From the NCBI RefSeq assembly GCF_002926165.1, contig NZ_MAGP01000147.1, forward strand, positions 1-38,702: a DNA stretch of 38,702 bases, in the 5' to 3' direction. This DNA comes from Micromonospora chalcea. GTDB lineage: Bacteria > Actinomycetota > Actinomycetes > Mycobacteriales > Micromonosporaceae. Within the stretch, counting starts at the first letter, position 1. Each line of letters starts with the position of its first letter. Below, in pieces: positions 31,524 to 38,702 of the stretch. The notes beneath the pieces were generated by a model that was not told where the DNA came from, did not search any database, and saw nothing but the letters and a program-made list of their open reading frames with translations. The position numbers and the translations under genes were made by a program.

Positions 31524-32933
31524 ATGGCATCGCCAAACTCCCCGGTCCGCGTTCGATTTGCCCCATCGCCGACAGGCATGTTCCACGTGGGTAATGCCCG
31601 CTCGCTGCTTTACAACTGGGTGCTGGCCAAGCAGTCCGGCGGCACGATGGTGCTGCGGATCGAGGACACGGACGCCGAACGCAGTAAGCCGGAGTGGGTG
31701 CAGGGCATCATCGACGCCATGGCGTGGCTCGGCGCCGGCCCCGATGAGTACGAGGGCCCCCTGTTCCAGTCCGCCTATGTCCAGCACCACCGCGACGCCA
31801 TCGCGAAGCTGCTCGCGGCAGGTCAGGCCTACTACTGCGACTGCCTGCGTACTCAGGTCGTGGAGCGAACCGGCAGCGAACACAAGGGGTACGACGGTTA
31901 CTGCCGCGACCGCGGGCTGGCCGCGGCCCCCGGCAGCGCGGTGCGCTTCCGGACGCCGGACGAGGGCCAGACAGTCGTGCGGGATCTGGTGCGCGGCGAG
32001 CCCACGTTCGACAACGCCACGATCGAGGATTTCGTCGTCGCACGTGGTGACGGCTCCCCAGTGTTCCTTCTCGCGAACGTCGTCGACGACATGGTCATGG
32101 GCATTACCCATGTCATCCGCGCCGAGGAGCACCTGCCGAACACGCCCAAGCAGCAGTTGTTGTGGGTGGCGCTCGGGCACCAACCGCCGGTATGGGCCCA
32201 CGCGCCGATCCTGGTCAACGAGAAGCGGCAGAAACTGTCCAAGCGCCGGGATCGGGTCGCGCTGGAGGACTTCCGCGCCGAGGGATACCTGCCCGATGCG
32301 ATGCGCAACTACCTGATGCTGCTCGGCTGGGCCCCCTCCGGTGACCGGGAGATCGTCCCCTGGGACGACATCGTGACGGAGTTCCGGATGGCCGACGTCA
32401 ATCCGTCGCCGGCGTTCTTCGACGTCAAGAAGCTGCGGGCCTTCAACGGCGACTACCTCCGCGCGTTGAGCACGGAGCAGTTCATCTCGGCGTGTCAGCC
32501 GTGGCTGCGCGGTGAGTACGCCCCGTGGCGGGCTGAGGACTACGACGACGTGGCCTTCGCCGCTGTCGCGCCCCTGGCGCAGACCCGGGTCGCGGTGCTC
32601 AGCGAGATCGTCGCCATGGTGGACTTCCTGTTCCTGCCGTCCCCATCGATCGACGAGGCTGCTTGGACGAAGGCCATGACCGGGGAGGCCCTGGCGCTAC
32701 TCACCGAGGTGGCTACCGCGTTCAAAAAGGTGGAATGGGATGCCGAGTCGCTCAAGCACACGGTCGAGGAGTTGGGGGCAGCTCGCGGGCTGAAGCTGGG
32801 TAAGGCGCAGGCGCCGGTCCGGGTTGCCGTGACCGGCCGTACCGTCGGGCTGCCCCTGTTCGAGTCGTTGGAGGTGCTCGGTCGGAGCCGCACTGCCGCG
32901 AGGATCAGGAGTGCGATCGACCGGCTCTCATAG
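31524..32933 (+). CDS. gltX: Glutamyl-tRNA synthetase, divergent (probably second) copy
   Basis: This 469-residue class I synthetase ligates Glu to tRNA-Glu. The HIGH motif is GMFHVGNAR (HVGN at 21-24) and the KMSKS loop is KLSKRR (237-242). RIEDTD (45-50) is intact. A zinc site is suggested by CDC (105, 107) with YDGYC (Tyr123, Cys127). The C-terminal anticodon-binding domain is present (about 330-469), so this is a full GluRS rather than a truncated GluQ. The ATG 31524 lacks a strong Shine-Dalgarno sequence. Its divergence and place beside a biosynthetic-type operon argue that it is not the housekeeping copy; this needs the rest of the genome. It is convergent with the operon, stops 3 nt apart. 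Confidence 0.93.
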   Translation: MASPNSPVRVRFAPSPTGMFHVGNARSLLYNWVLAKQSGGTMVLRIEDTDAERSKPEWVQGIIDAMAWLGAGPDEYEGPLFQSAYVQHHRDAIAKLLAAGQAYYCDCLRTQVVERTGSEHKGYDGYCRDRGLAAAPGSAVRFRTPDEGQTVVRDLVRGEPTFDNATIEDFVVARGDGSPVFLLANVVDDMVMGITHVIRAEEHLPNTPKQQLLWVALGHQPPVWAHAPILVNEKRQKLSKRRDRVALEDFRAEGYLPDAMRNYLMLLGWAPSGDREIVPWDDIVTEFRMADVNPSPAFFDVKKLRAFNGDYLRALSTEQFISACQPWLRGEYAPWRAEDYDDVAFAAVAPLAQTRVAVLSEIVAMVDFLFLPSPSIDEAAWTKAMTGEALALLTEVATAFKKVEWDAESLKHTVEELGAARGLKLGKAQAPVRVAVTGRTVGLPLFESLEVLGRSRTAARIRSAIDRLS

Positions 32934-32936
32934 GGT

Positions 32937-34319
32937 CTAGGTGGTGCCGCTTCTCTGAATGGGGGCGGCGCCGCTCCCTATGGGTGGCGGTTGCAGGTCG
33001 CCGATTCCGGTGCCGAGGAGCTCGTCAGCCATTCGGAGAGCTACCACGACGCTCTCCTGCGGCGAGACGCCCACGGGCAGGTGCTTCCGCGCGAGTTGAG
33101 CCCGAAGCGCTGTCCCCCGCGGTCCGTTGATGACCTCGAGCGAGCCGTGCGCCTCGTCGGGCCGGCACGCTTCAAGCCCGCGATCGTGCCAGCGAACGTG
33201 TCGCCTCGCCAACGGGACCGGTTGCCCGATCATCGCGAGCAGGTTGAGGTCGGTGGTGTCGTTCAGGGCGCGATGCACGCTCTCCGTAAGGCCGGGCTTG
33301 GCCGCGTCGACGGCGCGCCGGCCCTCCCGAGCGAGGAGCGCGCTCGCGTGCACGGCGACCCGCAGAGGTGGCGGTGCGGCCTCGAAGGCCGAGGTCACCC
33401 TGGTGTTGAGGTCGGTGGGGCGGAACCCGCTCTGGGTGAGAATTCCGTCGACGGAGAATCCGCCGCGGTAGCCCAGCCGGCGGCGCAGGGCCGCGCCCGT
33501 CCACCGGGTCAGCTCGATCAGGCCTCGCTGCCGGGCCACGGGCATGGGTGCGGTGCCCGCGCAGAGGAAGGTCCCGTCGGCGGGCCGCCGCGGTACGAGA
33601 AGCTCCAGTGGGGTGAATGCGACAGTCGACTCGACGAGCACCAATCCGTGCAGGCGGCAGGGCACGCCGGGGAGCATCGGCATGAAGCGGATCCGCCGTC
33701 GCCCTGTCGACTCCGCCCGCCGACTGGGCATGCCCACGCTCGACCATTGGATGTCCCCACCGCCGGCCGAGGGCTCGGTCCCGCACGTCTGCCTCGCGGT
33801 GACGATTTCGGTCCCCGGCGGGCTAACAGGCTGCCACAGCGATGCTGGCTCGTCGTACACCACTGATTCCGCGCGCGGCAGGCCGATGGAGTCCCACAGC
33901 ACATCCACCACGCTCTTGTGCTCGAAGAGGCTCCAGCTCGGGTGCTTGGCGCCGATGAGCGGCCGGCTGCCTGTCACCAGCGGCTCCAGAGGGTCGGTGA
34001 CGAAAAGCGCTGCTCGCCTGTCGGGATCGAAACGATCCACGAGTGCGCTCAGCGGCGAGTCTGTCGCGAGGGTGGCGAGGAGAGCGTGCCGATCCGCGAG
34101 CAGTTGGGCTGCGCTGCGGGTGCCGGGCGGGCTGGGCAAGGAGGCGAGGAGGTTGCCGTCGAAGGCCAGGACCAAGACGTCGGCCGCGCCCGCAGCCGCC
34201 AGCAGATTTCGCCAGTGAGGCTCGTCCGCGCTGTGGGAACAGAAGACCACCGCCCTCTCACCAGTCACCTTTGGCTGGATCGCGGTGGCGAGCGCTTCGA
34301 GGAGAGAATCATCTCGCAT
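32937..34319 (-). CDS. ATP-grasp-like protein, possible amide/peptide ligase
   Basis: This 460-residue protein is the last gene of the six-gene operon. The N-terminal part (about 25-130) has a Rossmann-like character, and LIGAKHPSWSLFEHKSVVDVLWDSIGLPRAESVVY matches the pre-ATP-grasp stretch of carboxylate-amine ligases. The C-terminal ATP-grasp core is suggested by YRGGFSVDGILTQSGFRPTDLNTR, with the metal-binding Asn and adjacent Arg. It may activate a carboxylate as acyl phosphate and join it to an amine. The C-terminal 100 residues are unrecognised. The ATG 34319 lies inside the end of the FkbM gene (11-nt overlap). A ligase role is inferred from a family match seen by eye. Confidence 0.72.
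   Translation of the reverse strand: MRDDSLLEALATAIQPKVTGERAVVFCSHSADEPHWRNLLAAAGAADVLVLAFDGNLLASLPSPPGTRSAAQLLADRHALLATLATDSPLSALVDRFDPDRRAALFVTDPLEPLVTGSRPLIGAKHPSWSLFEHKSVVDVLWDSIGLPRAESVVYDEPASLWQPVSPPGTEIVTARQTCGTEPSAGGGDIQWSSVGMPSRRAESTGRRRIRFMPMLPGVPCRLHGLVLVESTVAFTPLELLVPRRPADGTFLCAGTAPMPVARQRGLIELTRWTGAALRRRLGYRGGFSVDGILTQSGFRPTDLNTRVTSAFEAAPPPLRVAVHASALLAREGRRAVDAAKPGLTESVHRALNDTTDLNLLAMIGQPVPLARRHVRWHDRGLEACRPDEAHGSLEVINGPRGTALRAQLARKHLPVGVSPQESVVVALRMADELLGTGIGDLQPPPIGSGAAPIQRSGTT
32961..32978. terminator. Palindrome inside the ATP-grasp 3' end, possible gltX terminator
   Basis: GGGGGCGGC (32961-32969) and GCCGCTCCC (32970-32978) are complementary with one G-T wobble; about 7 bp can form around a small loop. 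It lies 28 nt after the gltX stop, within the convergent ATP-grasp coding region. Confidence 0.35.
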
Positions 34320-35013
34320 GGCGCCACCGTCGCTGGCTCACCGGATCCAGCCCTCGCAGGACGAGGTTGGCTGGAGTTCGATGTATGAGCTCGAAGCGAT
34401 CAGCCCCGAGAGCGCGGATGATCCGCTCCTCACTGCGGTCAGGGTCTCGGGAGTCGTACTCGATGATGACGATCCCAGGGCGGTGCTCGGCCGGGTCGAA
34501 GGACGACCAGACGTCCAGCTCCGTGCCTTCGACATCGATGTTTAGGAGGTCTATCCGCTCGATTCCGAGGTCGTGGAGCAGGTCTCCGAGCCGGAGGCAG
34601 GGAGCGGTGCCCACGGTGTAGCCCTGGCCCCGGTCACCCAGGCCGGACCAGGAGGGCTTGGCGTCGTACTGGCTGAAGGTCTGCTCGCCGGCGGTGTTAG
34701 AGATGGCGCAGTGCCGTACCACGCAGTGGCGTCTCGTCAAGGACGCGCGGTTCCGCGGATCAGGATCGACGCACAACCCCGTCCATCCCCGCCTCTCGAA
34801 GTAGAGGGTGTTGCTACCCCGTACCCCGTCGCCGGCCCCGACATCGACGAAGACGCCCTGTGCCGGAACGGCCAGGTGTTCGACGAGCCAGCGGTCCTCG
34901 CCCCACTGACCGAAGTACGGGTGCGGTTGGGTGTACGGCGGGTCGAAGGCGCTGTTGGGAGGCTGAGAGGCGCTGATGGTCGCTCGGTCCGGCGGATTCG
35001 GTGCGGCGGTCAT
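34309..35013 (-). CDS. FkbM-family SAM-dependent methyltransferase
   Basis: This 234-residue enzyme has an N-terminal Pro-rich lead of about 30 residues, then YFGQWGEDRWLVEHL and motif I GVFVDVGAGDGVRGSNTLYFERRGWTGLCVDPDP. IDLLNIDVEGTELDVWSSFDP and PGIVIIEYDSRDP are the classical FkbM signatures. FkbM enzymes mostly O-methylate hydroxyls of natural products or glycans. The ATG overlaps the preceding PhyH gene stop (ATGA, 4 nt). An attractive inference is that it methylates the hydroxyl installed by the adjacent oxygenase. Confidence 0.9.
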   Translation of the reverse strand: MTAAPNPPDRATISASQPPNSAFDPPYTQPHPYFGQWGEDRWLVEHLAVPAQGVFVDVGAGDGVRGSNTLYFERRGWTGLCVDPDPRNRASLTRRHCVVRHCAISNTAGEQTFSQYDAKPSWSGLGDRGQGYTVGTAPCLRLGDLLHDLGIERIDLLNIDVEGTELDVWSSFDPAEHRPGIVIIEYDSRDPDRSEERIIRALGADRFELIHRTPANLVLRGLDPVSQRRWRHAR

Positions 35014-35738
35014 GAGCCGCTCGCCGAGTAACCGAGAACCAGCAGTCGCCGCGGTCTGTCGGTGCTGTTCGGCCCGCTGGCGTGCACGAGTGCGGCATCC
35101 CAGGCCAGCAGTGATCCCGCTGATGCCTCGAGCATCACCGCCTGATCGTCGGGCGCGTCATCGTCCGGGACGACCGGCCCCTGGTTTGGTGTCGGCTCGT
35201 GTCGCACAGGGTGTCGGTGACTGCCGGGCCAGACCTGCAGCGCCCCTGCGGCTGCGGGGCAGTCGTCGAGACACAGCGCCACCGTGATCACCCGGTCGTA
35301 GCCGCGCGCCGCGAAGTACGAGGCGTCGGAGTGTTTGCGGACATCCTCGCCGAGAACCGGCAGGTCAGCCCAACCGGCGGGCTCGGCGAGTGCCGCCTTG
35401 TAGGTGACCTTGTCCTCCATCAGTGTCGCCTTGGCGGAGAGCATCGACGAGGCGAGGAATCCGATATCTTCGCTCGCCGCCATGCCCGCGAAGGCCGGTG
35501 CGAGATCGACGACAGGTTTGATCTTGAAGACGTACGGTCGACCATCCGGCAGGCGCCACCAGGTGAGGCGAGGATGCGCCGTCCGCAGCGACACGGTCTG
35601 GCCGATGATCTGCTCGAATGCCAGGTCGGCGGCGGCGCGCAGCTGGGACAACGTCTCGCGCTCCAGGAATCCCTCGATGGCGAGGTAGCCGTCCTGGCGG
35701 AAGCGGTGCCGGAGGTCGTCGCCGGTCACTCGCATCAT
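35010..35738 (-). CDS. Phytanoyl-CoA dioxygenase (PhyH)-family Fe(II)/2-oxoglutarate oxygenase
   Basis: This 242-residue non-haem iron oxygenase is encoded from ATG 35738 (a second ATG follows directly). The 2-His-1-carboxylate triad is seen as His and Asp in VRKHSDASYFAARG and a distal His in DAALVHASGPN. The 2-oxoglutarate-binding Arg is probably in DRPRRLLVLGYS. ALQVWPGSHRHP and GSLLAWDAALVH are typical PhyH phrases. It should hydroxylate a free or carrier-bound small substrate rather than phytanoyl-CoA. The start overlaps the upstream TAA by one base (TAATG). Confidence 0.9.
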   Translation of the reverse strand: MMRVTGDDLRHRFRQDGYLAIEGFLERETLSQLRAAADLAFEQIIGQTVSLRTAHPRLTWWRLPDGRPYVFKIKPVVDLAPAFAGMAASEDIGFLASSMLSAKATLMEDKVTYKAALAEPAGWADLPVLGEDVRKHSDASYFAARGYDRVITVALCLDDCPAAAGALQVWPGSHRHPVRHEPTPNQGPVVPDDDAPDDQAVMLEASAGSLLAWDAALVHASGPNSTDRPRRLLVLGYSASGS

Positions 35739-36388
35739 TAGACCCCTTTCCGGGCGCACGGTACGAGGAAGTCACCCGTCGGCTTCGTCCAGCCGCTCGG
35801 CAGTTGATTCGCAGGGATGGTCACCTTCGTTGCGCTCCAGCCCGGGAAGAAGTGGTCCAGCACTTCGACGCGCGCTTCGGGCAACTCTGTGCCGCTGTGG
35901 AAGAAGCTGAAGCGACCTCCGGGCCGCAGGACAGGGATCGCTATCTGTTCCACGAAGCTGGCGAAATCGGCGTCGGCGTGCCCGTCGGGCGGCCAGGTGT
36001 CGTACATGATCGCGTCGATGCTCTCCGGCTCGAGATCGAGCACCTGCCATGGTTCGACGACAACCGTGACGGGACAGGGCAGGTGCTCGCGGATTCTCGG
36101 CACGACCAGGTCCACGACCGCCGGATGGGGTTCGACGGCGGTGTAACTGGCGGGTCGCAGCGGTGCGATCTGCTGGGCGAAGACGCCCAGGCCGAGGCCG
36201 ATTTCCAGCACGTGCGATCCGTGTTGGTCTCCGAGTAGCGCGGCGGCGTGCTCAGCCATCAGGGCGGACTCGGCGAAGAACATCACGTACGTGCCTCCGA
36301 GGCGGAGGCCTTCGTCGTCGATCATGGCCGGGCGGGCGCACAGCTCGCGGAGATGACGGAGATGAACCTCGTCCAACGCCGGCGGCAT
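35738..36388 (-). CDS. Guanidinoacetate methyltransferase-like SAM methyltransferase
   Basis: ATG 36388 (AGGAG 8 nt upstream, TGATG overlap with the upstream stop) gives 216 residues; GTG 36394 is an alternative. Motif I is HVLEIGLGLGVFAQQI, then YTAVEPHPAVVDLV, and the diagnostic IMYDTWPPDGHADADFASFVEQ...LRPGG. These parallel the YDT(Y/W)P and HTHQFNF...LLKPGG signatures of GAMT and arginine methyltransferase RMT2. N-methylation of a guanidino, amidino or amide nitrogen is therefore a reasoned guess. It is the third gene of the operon, immediately after the SAM-synthesising enzyme. Confidence 0.85.
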   Translation of the reverse strand: MPPALDEVHLRHLRELCARPAMIDDEGLRLGGTYVMFFAESALMAEHAAALLGDQHGSHVLEIGLGLGVFAQQIAPLRPASYTAVEPHPAVVDLVVPRIREHLPCPVTVVVEPWQVLDLEPESIDAIMYDTWPPDGHADADFASFVEQIAIPVLRPGGRFSFFHSGTELPEARVEVLDHFFPGWSATKVTIPANQLPSGWTKPTGDFLVPCARKGV

Positions 36389-37614
36389 CAGCACGGCTCC
36401 TGCACGCGGAAGCGACTCACCGGGTCGGTCTCCAGGAACCGCTGGATGTATCCCGGCGCCGTCCGCATCGCTGCCCGAGCGAGTGCCTCGCCAGCGGCCC
36501 CGATGGGCGCCTCGGACCGGATGAGCACGTACGCCGGATCGTCCAACTGGCCGCCGTTGCGTGCCGCGATGAGCACCTCGGCGTACGTCCCGAGCTCGGC
36601 CATGATGCGTCGTGCCAGTTCGTCGGCTACGGCCGTGTAGATCTTCCCGACGTGGTGAAGCGGGTTCTTGCCTGCGGGCGCCTCGCCGCTCGCCGGACGA
36701 AGGGGCTCGATCGCCCCGTTGTACCGGTTGCCCCGTCCGACAGCGCCACAGTCTCCCTTGCCCAGTGAGGTGCCGAAGGGTGCGAGGTAGCCACGACCGG
36801 GCACGTCCTTGGTGTTCAGCGACAGCCGTGCCCCAGTTGCCGTCGGTGTCTCGTCGAGCACCCGCTTGAGCTCACCCTCGATCTCGTCGCGGATGGCGTC
36901 CAGCGCCGTCCGATACTCCGACCAGCCGTGAACGCTGGCGGGATGGAAGGGCACTGCCGCGGTCACGTCCAGTTGGCCACGGTCGCGGACCACCATGACT
37001 TTGACGTCGGTGCCGGTCTGGTAGCGGGTTCGGAAGGTGGCGCCGGTCAGCAGCGTCTCCAGTCGGACCGCCGTCCGCGCCGCGATGCCACGAAGGCTCG
37101 TCCCGGCGCACACGACGGTGTCGTTGGCGACGGCCTCACTGGCGAGTACCTTCGTGATCCCGGCAGCCGTCCGAGGCTGGTAGAACTCCCTGTCGTGATC
37201 GACCCCGGTGCCGGCGGTGTTGTTCACGTGAATGCGCAGGTGCCCAAGGATTGCCGGGTCGTCCAACGTGCTGGTGAGAACAGCGCGGACCGTGTCGTCG
37301 AACAGTTTGGCGACGGATACATCGTTGCCGTCGATCCGCTCCGTGACCTTGCCGAAGAGGTAGCAGTCGACCGGCTTGCGGATGTCGTACCCACCGAAGC
37401 GAACGTCGGCGGCCGCGCCCACCAGCGTCACCTTGTCCACCCAGTGGTTCGGCACCGCACCGAAGCGCTCCCGGCAGGTTGCGGAGTAGCGGCGGGAGAA
37501 GCTGTCGGCGACCAGGTCCGCGAGGCTGTCAGGGTGGCCGATGCCCTTGCGCTCCGCGACATCGAACGGTGACTGGTCGGGGTGTACCGCTCCGAGGCTG
37601 GTGATGACCTGCAT
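36388..37614 (-). CDS. Archaeal-type S-adenosylmethionine synthetase
   Basis: This 408-residue enzyme makes SAM from ATP and methionine. It belongs to the archaeal MAT family (PF01941), not the bacterial MetK family: VAERKGIGHPDSLADLVADSFSR, IHVNNTAGTG, LNTKDVPGRGYLAPFGTSLGKGDCGAVGRGNRYNG and KNPLHHVGKIY are its signatures, and the length is normal. ATG 37614 has a GAGGAG site about 9 nt upstream and is 17 nt after the radical SAM stop. Its place among three SAM-using enzymes (radical SAM, GAMT-like, FkbM) points to dedicated cofactor supply. A housekeeping metK is expected elsewhere. Confidence 0.94.
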   Translation of the reverse strand: MQVITSLGAVHPDQSPFDVAERKGIGHPDSLADLVADSFSRRYSATCRERFGAVPNHWVDKVTLVGAAADVRFGGYDIRKPVDCYLFGKVTERIDGNDVSVAKLFDDTVRAVLTSTLDDPAILGHLRIHVNNTAGTGVDHDREFYQPRTAAGITKVLASEAVANDTVVCAGTSLRGIAARTAVRLETLLTGATFRTRYQTGTDVKVMVVRDRGQLDVTAAVPFHPASVHGWSEYRTALDAIRDEIEGELKRVLDETPTATGARLSLNTKDVPGRGYLAPFGTSLGKGDCGAVGRGNRYNGAIEPLRPASGEAPAGKNPLHHVGKIYTAVADELARRIMAELGTYAEVLIAARNGGQLDDPAYVLIRSEAPIGAAGEALARAAMRTAPGYIQRFLETDPVSRFRVQEPC

Positions 37615-37631
37615 GGCGCTTTCTCCTCTCC

Positions 37632-38549
37632 TCACGAACGCGACGGGGCAGCGGCGGCGGACGCGGGCTGTGGCGGATCGACGAGGTACGCCATGCACTG
37701 CGACAGGACCAGGACACGCTTCGCCGGGCACGGCTCCGGTGCGGAGGCGGGCCGGAAGGTCCCGTCGTAGAGGTTCCCGTAGCTGGTCGGCACAGAAGCA
37801 CACCGCCGAACCTCACCGGTCACGGTCACCTTGAAGGAGGTCATCCCCGCCGTGCAGGGCTGGCCGCGGAAGGCGAGCATCCCGTCGAGGTACGGCCGGT
37901 TGAAGGTGTACTCGCCGGAGTTCTCCAGGATCAGCTCACGCTCCGCGTCGGTGTACGCCTCGGGGTACCGGCGACCGTCGTAGACGCCCTTGAACACCTT
38001 GGCCCGCAGCGGATCCACCCCGAGAGCCGCTAGCGACGCCAAGTCGTCGCGTAGTCGCGGGAGCAGCGGCGGGAAGAGCACGTAGAGTGCCACCACGTCG
38101 AAGCCGGCCCCGCGCAGGATCCGGAACGACTCGGCGTACTCCGTCATCGGCAAACCGAGGCGTTCCCGCTCCGGTACGTGCAGGGCCGCCACGATCTTCG
38201 CCACCCGCGTCGGGTCCACCTCGTTGGCGAAGCGGGTGACCAGCTCGGGCGACGCCAGGTTGGTGTTGATGCTGATCCAGTTGCGGCGGGTCAGCCCGGC
38301 GCAAAGTTCGACGAACCCGGGAAACAGGAACGGCTCTCCGCCCGACATGTGCACGAGACTCGTGCGGTCGAGATCCTCGAAGCGCCGCACCACCAGGTCG
38401 GCGTCAGGCTCGTTCAGGTGCTTCTTGTTCAACACGTGACGAATCTGCGGATGGCAGTACTCGCAGAAGAAGTTGCAGCGGTTCGTCAGGTGCCAGTCGA
38501 ACTCCCACTCCCACGGCGCCGGGTCCGACGTCATCGCTGACACACGCAC
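37632..38549 (-). CDS. Radical SAM enzyme with SPASM/twitch-like C-terminus
   Basis: GTG 38549 lies 8 nt after GGGGAGG and gives 305 residues; ATG 38534 is a shorter option. The [4Fe-4S]-SAM motif CNFFCEYC (Cys25, 29 and 32) begins the barrel, with SGGEPFLFPGF as the SAM-binding GGE motif. After the partial TIM barrel, four cysteines (GQPCTAG, RRCASV, EPCPAK, SQCMAYL) spaced over the last 80 residues could hold one auxiliary cluster. Such enzymes modify peptides, amino acids or cofactors by hydrogen abstraction. As the first gene of the operon it probably makes the key unusual change. No precursor peptide gene was found beside it within the window. Confidence 0.92.
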   Translation of the reverse strand: MRVSAMTSDPAPWEWEFDWHLTNRCNFFCEYCHPQIRHVLNKKHLNEPDADLVVRRFEDLDRTSLVHMSGGEPFLFPGFVELCAGLTRRNWISINTNLASPELVTRFANEVDPTRVAKIVAALHVPERERLGLPMTEYAESFRILRGAGFDVVALYVLFPPLLPRLRDDLASLAALGVDPLRAKVFKGVYDGRRYPEAYTDAERELILENSGEYTFNRPYLDGMLAFRGQPCTAGMTSFKVTVTGEVRRCASVPTSYGNLYDGTFRPASAPEPCPAKRVLVLSQCMAYLVDPPQPASAAAAPSRS

Positions 38550-38574
38550 CGGTCCCACCTCCCCACGCTCGGCC

Positions 38575-38702
38575 GGGGTCTGTCAAACGAACGGTGTAAC
38601 TCGGGTTGTTGACGGTTACTTACGGCCTGCGGAGAGGCGTCCTTCGAAGGCGATGTCGAAGGCGTTCAGGGCTGGTTTCCAGCGCATGGTCCACCGCCGG
38701 CG
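38575..38702. mobile_element. IS256-family insertion sequence, one end only
   Basis: The transposase 3' end (38620-38702) is followed outward by a sequence beginning GGGGTCTGTCAAACGAACGG near 38575, a form common at IS256-type termini. The other end lies outside the window, so the terminal repeat and target duplication cannot be confirmed. The presumed end is only about 26 bp upstream of the radical SAM start. Confidence 0.55.
38620..38702 (-). CDS. IS256/mutator-type transposase, C-terminal fragment at window edge
   Basis: The last 27 residues are visible, including WTMRWKPALNAFDIAFEGRL followed by SAGRK and TAA at 38620. W-x-x-ALNxFxIxFxxRL is the usual end of actinobacterial IS256-family (mutator) transposases. 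The N-terminal and catalytic parts lie beyond position 38702, so intactness is unknown. Confidence 0.8.
   Translation of the reverse strand, partial: PAVDHALETSPERLRHRLRRTPLRRP

Noticed and set aside
32937..38549. A RiPP or lanthipeptide cluster with precursor peptide
   Set aside because: I found no small ORF with a leader/core pattern next to the radical SAM gene and no LanB, LanM or YcaO gene in the window; the sequence beyond the right edge was not available.
1..38702. CRISPR arrays, rRNA genes and riboswitches
   Set aside because: No regularly spaced repeats, no rRNA signatures, and the gap before the SAM synthetase (17 nt) is too short for a SAM riboswitch.

Overview
The window looks like chromosome from a high-GC filamentous actinobacterium, most likely Micromonosporaceae (Micromonospora or a close relative). 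This rests on strong G/C bias at third codon positions, GTG starts, GGAGG-type ribosome binding sites, and actinobacterial marker genes (DUF3117 protein, FolP2-type protein, DivIVA-domain membrane protein, ClgR-like regulator beside clpP, KorAB). The genus is inferred; no 16S gene is present.

Positions 1-10,500 hold a conserved housekeeping block: tatB (cut by the window edge), htrA, a divergent O-methyltransferase, leucyl aminopeptidase, the DUF3117 protein, a PaaX regulator with an enoyl-CoA hydratase, an SDR dehydrogenase, a hypothetical protein, 3-methyladenine glycosylase I, a START-like protein, a DivIVA-domain protein and folP2. As I recall the Mycobacterium tuberculosis order (Rv1207-Rv1224), much of this is the same neighbourhood, but sigE, rseA and gpgS are not here.

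Positions 10,500-24,300 hold respiration, redox and envelope functions: a lone nuoA, a proline-rich surface protein, the 2-oxoacid:ferredoxin oxidoreductase korAB, a divergent azoreductase/MarR pair, a K+ channel with an RCK domain, a ClgR-like regulator followed by clpP, a Tat-exported beta-helix protein under a LacI-type operator, a HAD phosphatase, a methyltransferase and a secreted GH43-like glycosidase. Several strong hairpin terminators separate these units.

Positions 24,300-29,150 are gene-poor and look accessory: two small membrane proteins, a membrane-anchored protein with two Ltp repeats, a tRNA-Arg(CCT) gene, clustered short repeats, a Schlafen/AlbA_2-domain protein and an internally deleted IS5-type transposase.

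Positions 29,150-38,702 are the most interesting part. An XRE-type regulator, an APH-like kinase and a divergent glutamyl-tRNA synthetase run rightward. They face a tightly coupled leftward six-gene operon: radical SAM enzyme, archaeal-type methionine adenosyltransferase, GAMT-like methyltransferase, PhyH-type Fe(II)/2-oxoglutarate oxygenase, FkbM methyltransferase and an ATP-grasp protein. This looks like a compact biosynthetic cluster for a small modified amino acid or peptide, with its own SAM supply and a second GluRS that may deliver Glu-tRNA or act as a resistant target. I do not recognise it as a characterised pathway. The 3' end of an IS256-family transposase lies directly upstream of the operon at the right edge.
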